Assembly (NCBI RefSeq): GCF_000444875.1
Contig: NC_021985.1
Span: 4,980,170-5,044,169 of the forward strand
From: Streptomyces collinus Tu 365
GTDB lineage: Bacteria > Actinomycetota > Actinomycetes > Streptomycetales > Streptomycetaceae
Direction of reading: 5' to 3'
Length of the DNA: 64,000 bases
The notes below the pieces were generated by a model. The model had not been told where the DNA came from. It saw only the letters and a list, made by a program, of their open reading frames with translations, and made no database searches. This document shows, piece after piece, positions 61,239-64,000 of this stretch (position 1 is the stretch's first letter; each line of letters begins with the position of its first letter). The position numbers and the translations under genes are program-made.

Positions 61239-62071
61239 GCGCTGAGCACTCCGCTCGTGAGCAGGCCGAACAGCAGGACGCCGACGGCGATCCGGTAGGT
61301 GACGAAGGCGTTGAAGGAGTGCCGGGCCACGAACTTCAGCAGCCAGGCGATGGAGGCGTAGGCGACCACGAACGAGACCGCGGTTCCGACGACGAGCGGC
61401 GCACCGCCGACCCCGGCGCCCATGGCGTCCTTGAGTTCGTACAGCCCCGCGCCGGTGAGCGCCGGGATGCCGAGGAAGAACGACAGACGGGTGGCAGCGA
61501 CCCGGTCCAGGTCCAGGACGAGCGCGGTGGACATCGTGGCGCCCGAACGGGAGAAGCCCGGGAAGAGCAGCGCGAGGATCTGTGAACAGCCCACCAGCAT
61601 CGCGTCCTTGAGGCCGGCGTCGTCCTCACCGCGTTTGTGCCGCCCCATCTGGTCGGCCGCCCACATGGCGCCGGACCCGACGACGAGCGATCCGGCCACC
61701 ACCCAGAGGGAGGCGAGGGGGCCCTCGATGAAGGGCTTGGCGACGAGGCCGACCACGACGACCGGCAGGGTGGCGTAGACGACCCACCAGGCGAACTTGT
61801 AGTCGCGGTGGTAGCGCTCCTCGCGGTGGACGAGGCCGCGGCCCCAGGCGGAGACGATCCGCACGATGTCCTTGAAGAAGTACACCAGCACCGCGGCGAT
61901 CGCCCCGACCTGGATCACGGCGGTGAAACCGACCACCGAGGTGTCGTCGACCGGGATGCCCATCAGCCCCTCGGTGATCTTCAAGTGGCCCGTGGACGAC
62001 ACCGGGAGAAACTCGGTGACCCCTTCCACGACGCCGAGGACGACCGCCTGGCCGACGCTGATCACGCTCAT
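61235..62071 (-). CDS. uppP: Undecaprenyl-diphosphatase UppP (BacA)
   Basis: 278 residues, ATG 62071. The catalytic motifs EGVTEFLPVSSTGHL (residues about 16-30) and PGFSRSGATMSTAL are both intact. Eight helices. It dephosphorylates undecaprenyl diphosphate at the membrane, recycling the lipid carrier for cell wall and glycan assembly and giving low bacitracin resistance. The frame is open far upstream, but MSVISVGQAVVLG is the family N-terminus. It is coupled by overlap to the glycosyltransferase gene. Confidence 0.93.
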   Translation of the reverse strand: MSVISVGQAVVLGVVEGVTEFLPVSSTGHLKITEGLMGIPVDDTSVVGFTAVIQVGAIAAVLVYFFKDIVRIVSAWGRGLVHREERYHRDYKFAWWVVYATLPVVVVGLVAKPFIEGPLASLWVVAGSLVVGSGAMWAADQMGRHKRGEDDAGLKDAMLVGCSQILALLFPGFSRSGATMSTALVLDLDRVAATRLSFFLGIPALTGAGLYELKDAMGAGVGGAPLVVGTAVSFVVAYASIAWLLKFVARHSFNAFVTYRIAVGVLLFGLLTSGVLSA

Positions 62072-62225
62072 CTGGATCCGTTTCTGTGGTGGACGCGGGC
62101 ACCGGCGACGCGGACGCCGGACGGGCGTGTGGCCGGGCTGCCGGCGGGGGATGGAGGGCGGGGGCGGGGCGTGTGGCCGGAGCCGGGGCAGAGGCACTGC
62201 CGGTGGGGCGGGAGTGGTGACCGGG

Positions 62226-62570
62226 TCAGGGGCGCACCCGGCGCGGGGGGCGGCCCGCCCGGCCGCGCCGGCGGGGCCTGCGGCGCGTCCGGGCGCGGCC
62301 GCGCCGGGTGGCGTCGAGGCGGGCGAACAGGTCCTCGTAGGCGTGGGCGACGTGCGCCGGGTCGAACCGGGTGGCGGCGAAGCGGGCGGGCTCGCCCGTA
62401 CGGCGGCGGGCGGGTGGACCCCCGCGCCGGTCCCGTGCCGGCCGGGGCGGGCGGACGGTGGCGGGCGTTGCGGGCGACGGGGACAGCCGGCGGGGCGGGG
62501 GCAGGGGCACCGCGGGTCCTTTCCGCCCGTGCGCCGTCCGGGCCAGGGGTGTCCTCGGGTACGGGCGCAT
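62226..62570 (-). pseudogene. Possible glycosyltransferase C-terminal fragment
   Basis: The gap 62072-62630 has no solid gene. One minus-strand frame contains PARFAATRFDPAHVAHAYEDLFARLDA, which looks like the final helix of a GT4-type glycosyltransferase, followed by an Arg-rich tail. The rest is Pro/Arg low complexity. It could be a remnant of a lost gene or chance. Confidence 0.25.
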
Positions 62571-62595
62571 GACACACTCGGAAGGCAGCAGCTTT

Positions 62596-62626
62596 TACAC
62601 CGCTGTAGAAGTTCTACACGACTGTA
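62596..62626. promoter_or_regulatory. Two BlaI/MecI-type operators
   Basis: TACACCGCTGTA (62596-62607) and TACACGACTGTA (62615-62626) each fit TACA-N4-TGTA, 19 bases apart. They lie 29-59 bases upstream of the BlaI-like start codon, ideal for autorepression of the regulator-peptidase operon. Confidence 0.85.
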
Positions 62627-62654
62627 GAAGATGCGGGAAGGAACGCCAAACCCC

Positions 62655-63032
62655 ATGGGCGCGCACACGCAGGGACAGGGCCCCCGGCGGGCCAACGGCG
62701 AACGCGAGGCCGAGATTCTCGGGGTGCTCCAGCGGGCCGACGGCGCGCTGACCCCCGGAGAGGTCGCCGAGCGCCTCGGCGGCGAACTCACCTACAGCAG
62801 CGTGGTGACGATCCTGACCCGCATGCACACCAAGCAGCTGCTGACCCGCACCCCGCGCGGCCGCGCCTACGCCTACACCCCGGTGACCGACGACCCCGGC
62901 TTCGCGGCCCGCCGCATGCGGTCCGTCCTGGAGGAGCGGTCCGACCGGCAGGCCGTCCTGGCCCGCTTCGCCGACGGCCTGTCCGCCGACGACGCGGAGC
63001 TGCTGCGCCAGCTGCTCGGCCCCGACCAGTAG
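62655..63032 (+). CDS. BlaI/MecI/CopY family repressor
   Basis: 125 residues; ATG 62655 (an in-frame ATG at 62631 lies next to the operator and is less likely). NGEREAEILGVLQRADGALTPGEVAERLGGELTYSSVVTILTRMHTKQLLTRTPRGRAYAYTPV is the winged helix. The C-terminal dimer helices carry the site usually cleaved by the partner peptidase. Two matching operators lie upstream. It is followed after 16 bases by an M56 peptidase gene. Confidence 0.92.
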   Translation: MGAHTQGQGPRRANGEREAEILGVLQRADGALTPGEVAERLGGELTYSSVVTILTRMHTKQLLTRTPRGRAYAYTPVTDDPGFAARRMRSVLEERSDRQAVLARFADGLSADDAELLRQLLGPDQ

Positions 63033-63048
63033 AAGAAGAGGCCGCCGG

Positions 63049-63987
63049 ATGCGCATAGCCGTCTACCTCCCCCTGCTGCTGTCCCTGATCGCCCCCTTCG
63101 GAGCGCGCCCGCTGGCGGAGCGGTGCGAGCCCCGCCTGGCCACCTGGCTGCTCACCACGTCGGCGCTCGTGCTGGGCACGGCGAGCACCGTCTCCCTGGG
63201 CCTGCTGGCCGTCACCGGACTGATCCGCGTCCCCCTGCTGGCCACTCTCGGCCACTGGTCGGCCCACACCGCGCAACGCTCCGACCCCACCGAACTGTCC
63301 GTCTCGCTGGTCGCCGGACTGCTCCTCGGCGGCGCCGTCCTCATGGCCGCCCGCATGCTCTGGAGGCGTGCCCGGACCCTCGCCGCGGCCGCCGTCGAAG
63401 CGGCCTGCATGCCCGCGGAGGACGGCCTGGTCGTGGTCGAGGACGAGGCCCCCGACGCCTTCGCGCTCCCCGGCCTGCCCGGCCGCGTCGTCGTCTCCAC
63501 CGGCATGCTGCGCACCCTGAACGAGAGCGAGCACGCCATCCTGCTCGCCCATGAACGCGCCCACCTGAAGGCCCATCACTACGCCTTCGTCGCCCTCGCC
63601 CAACTCGGAGCGGCGGCCAACCCGCTGCTGCGCCCGCTGGCCGCCGGGGTCACCTACACCATCGAGCGCTGGGCCGACGAGAACGCCGCCACCGCCACGG
63701 GCGACCGCACCCGCGTGGCCCGCGCCGTCGGCAAGGCCGCCCTCGCCGGCCACCGCGCGCCCGCCCGCACCCGCATGAGCGCGGCCCTGGGCATCCGCGG
63801 CGCCAAGGACGCGCTGGCCGGCGCGGGACCCGTACCCCGCCGCGTCGCCGCCCTCCTCGCACCGCCCCTCGGCCGCCACCCGGTCCTCGCCGCGGCGACC
63901 GCGGCCGTCGTGGGCGCCGCGGCCATGTCCACCGCCGAAGCCGCCCACGACCTCCACGTCCTGCTGATGACCGTCGGCGCGTGGTAG
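63049..63987 (+). CDS. M56 family metallopeptidase (BlaR1-like)
   Basis: 312 residues, ATG 63049. Four helices; the zinc site HERAH (His168, Glu169, His172) is in LLAHERAHLKAHH, with a third ligand likely Glu in ERWADENAA. It lacks the penicillin-binding sensor domain of true BlaR1, as is usual for actinobacterial M56 proteins. It probably cleaves the adjacent BlaI-like repressor when an envelope or metal signal is sensed. It ends 13 bases before the window edge. Confidence 0.9.
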   Translation: MRIAVYLPLLLSLIAPFGARPLAERCEPRLATWLLTTSALVLGTASTVSLGLLAVTGLIRVPLLATLGHWSAHTAQRSDPTELSVSLVAGLLLGGAVLMAARMLWRRARTLAAAAVEAACMPAEDGLVVVEDEAPDAFALPGLPGRVVVSTGMLRTLNESEHAILLAHERAHLKAHHYAFVALAQLGAAANPLLRPLAAGVTYTIERWADENAATATGDRTRVARAVGKAALAGHRAPARTRMSAALGIRGAKDALAGAGPVPRRVAALLAPPLGRHPVLAAATAAVVGAAAMSTAEAAHDLHVLLMTVGAW

Positions 63988-64000
63988 CCGGACGGCGCGC

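Overview
The window is high-GC actinobacterial chromosome. Its gene content and order point to Streptomyces: a polyprenyl synthetase, korAB, a two-component system, a second nuo cluster, htpX, yajQ and tRNA-Tyr in sequence. From memory this resembles the S. coelicolor region from about SCO4583 to the SLP1 integration site. No species can be named from sequence alone.

Layout. 1-7.2 kb: the end of a flavoprotein oxidoreductase, a HAD phosphatase, a secreted lytic transglycosylase behind a c-di-AMP (ydaO-type) riboswitch, a polyprenyl diphosphate synthase, and a LolA-like protein next to an ABC exporter. A 179-bp palindromic MITE-like repeat sits at 7182-7361. 7.4-12.6 kb: a flavodoxin-fold reductase, a TPR protein, a VOC protein, RarD, and a divergent NmrA-type reductase/HxlR regulator pair. 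12.6-15.6 kb: korB and korA (2-oxoacid:ferredoxin oxidoreductase). 15.9-19.7 kb: one LuxR-type response regulator with two tandem, paralogous histidine kinases. 19.9-30.2 kb: a tightly overlapping ten-gene nuo operon (A, B, C, H, I, J, K, L, M, N) with no nuoD, E, F or G. It ends in a 20-bp-stem terminator. 30.4-34.1 kb: HtpX, a YccF protein, an amino-acid permease, a GlsB/YeaQ protein and YajQ.

34.3-50.9 kb is an actinomycete integrative and conjugative element (AICE) of about 16.5 kb in tRNA-Tyr (34279-34360). It is bounded by an exact 57-bp direct repeat (34308-34364 and 50807-50863). It carries an integrase, an excisionase-like protein, a Prim-Pol type replication module beside a dense GTAGCGG iteron cluster, a SpdD-like protein, TraB with an adjacent CAGGGAGG octamer cluster (candidate clt), an SpdB-like operon, and a GntR/KorSA-type repressor with palindromic operators. 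The repressor is coupled to a YdcF protein. The cargo includes a PIN-like protein and a ScoMcrA-like type IV restriction enzyme whose sulfur-binding residues match those recalled for phosphorothioate-DNA recognition. Directly downstream (50.8-53.2 kb) lies the eroded remains of a second element that used the same tRNA site: an integrase stub, arm-type repeats, a ParB-like gene and a decayed att half-site.

53.3-64 kb: a GIY-YIG-like gene split by an in-frame TAG, a divergent pair of paralogous secreted proteins, a MarR-type regulator divergent from a DUF4097 protein and a DrrAB-type exporter, a GT-C-like membrane protein coupled to UppP, and a BlaI/M56 peptidase pair with two TACA-N4-TGTA operators.

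The most interesting systems are the truncated complex I next to korAB, which suggests a ferredoxin-linked respiratory complex with no quinone-site subunit of its own, and the AICE with its candidate cis-acting loci and DNA-modification-sensing cargo.
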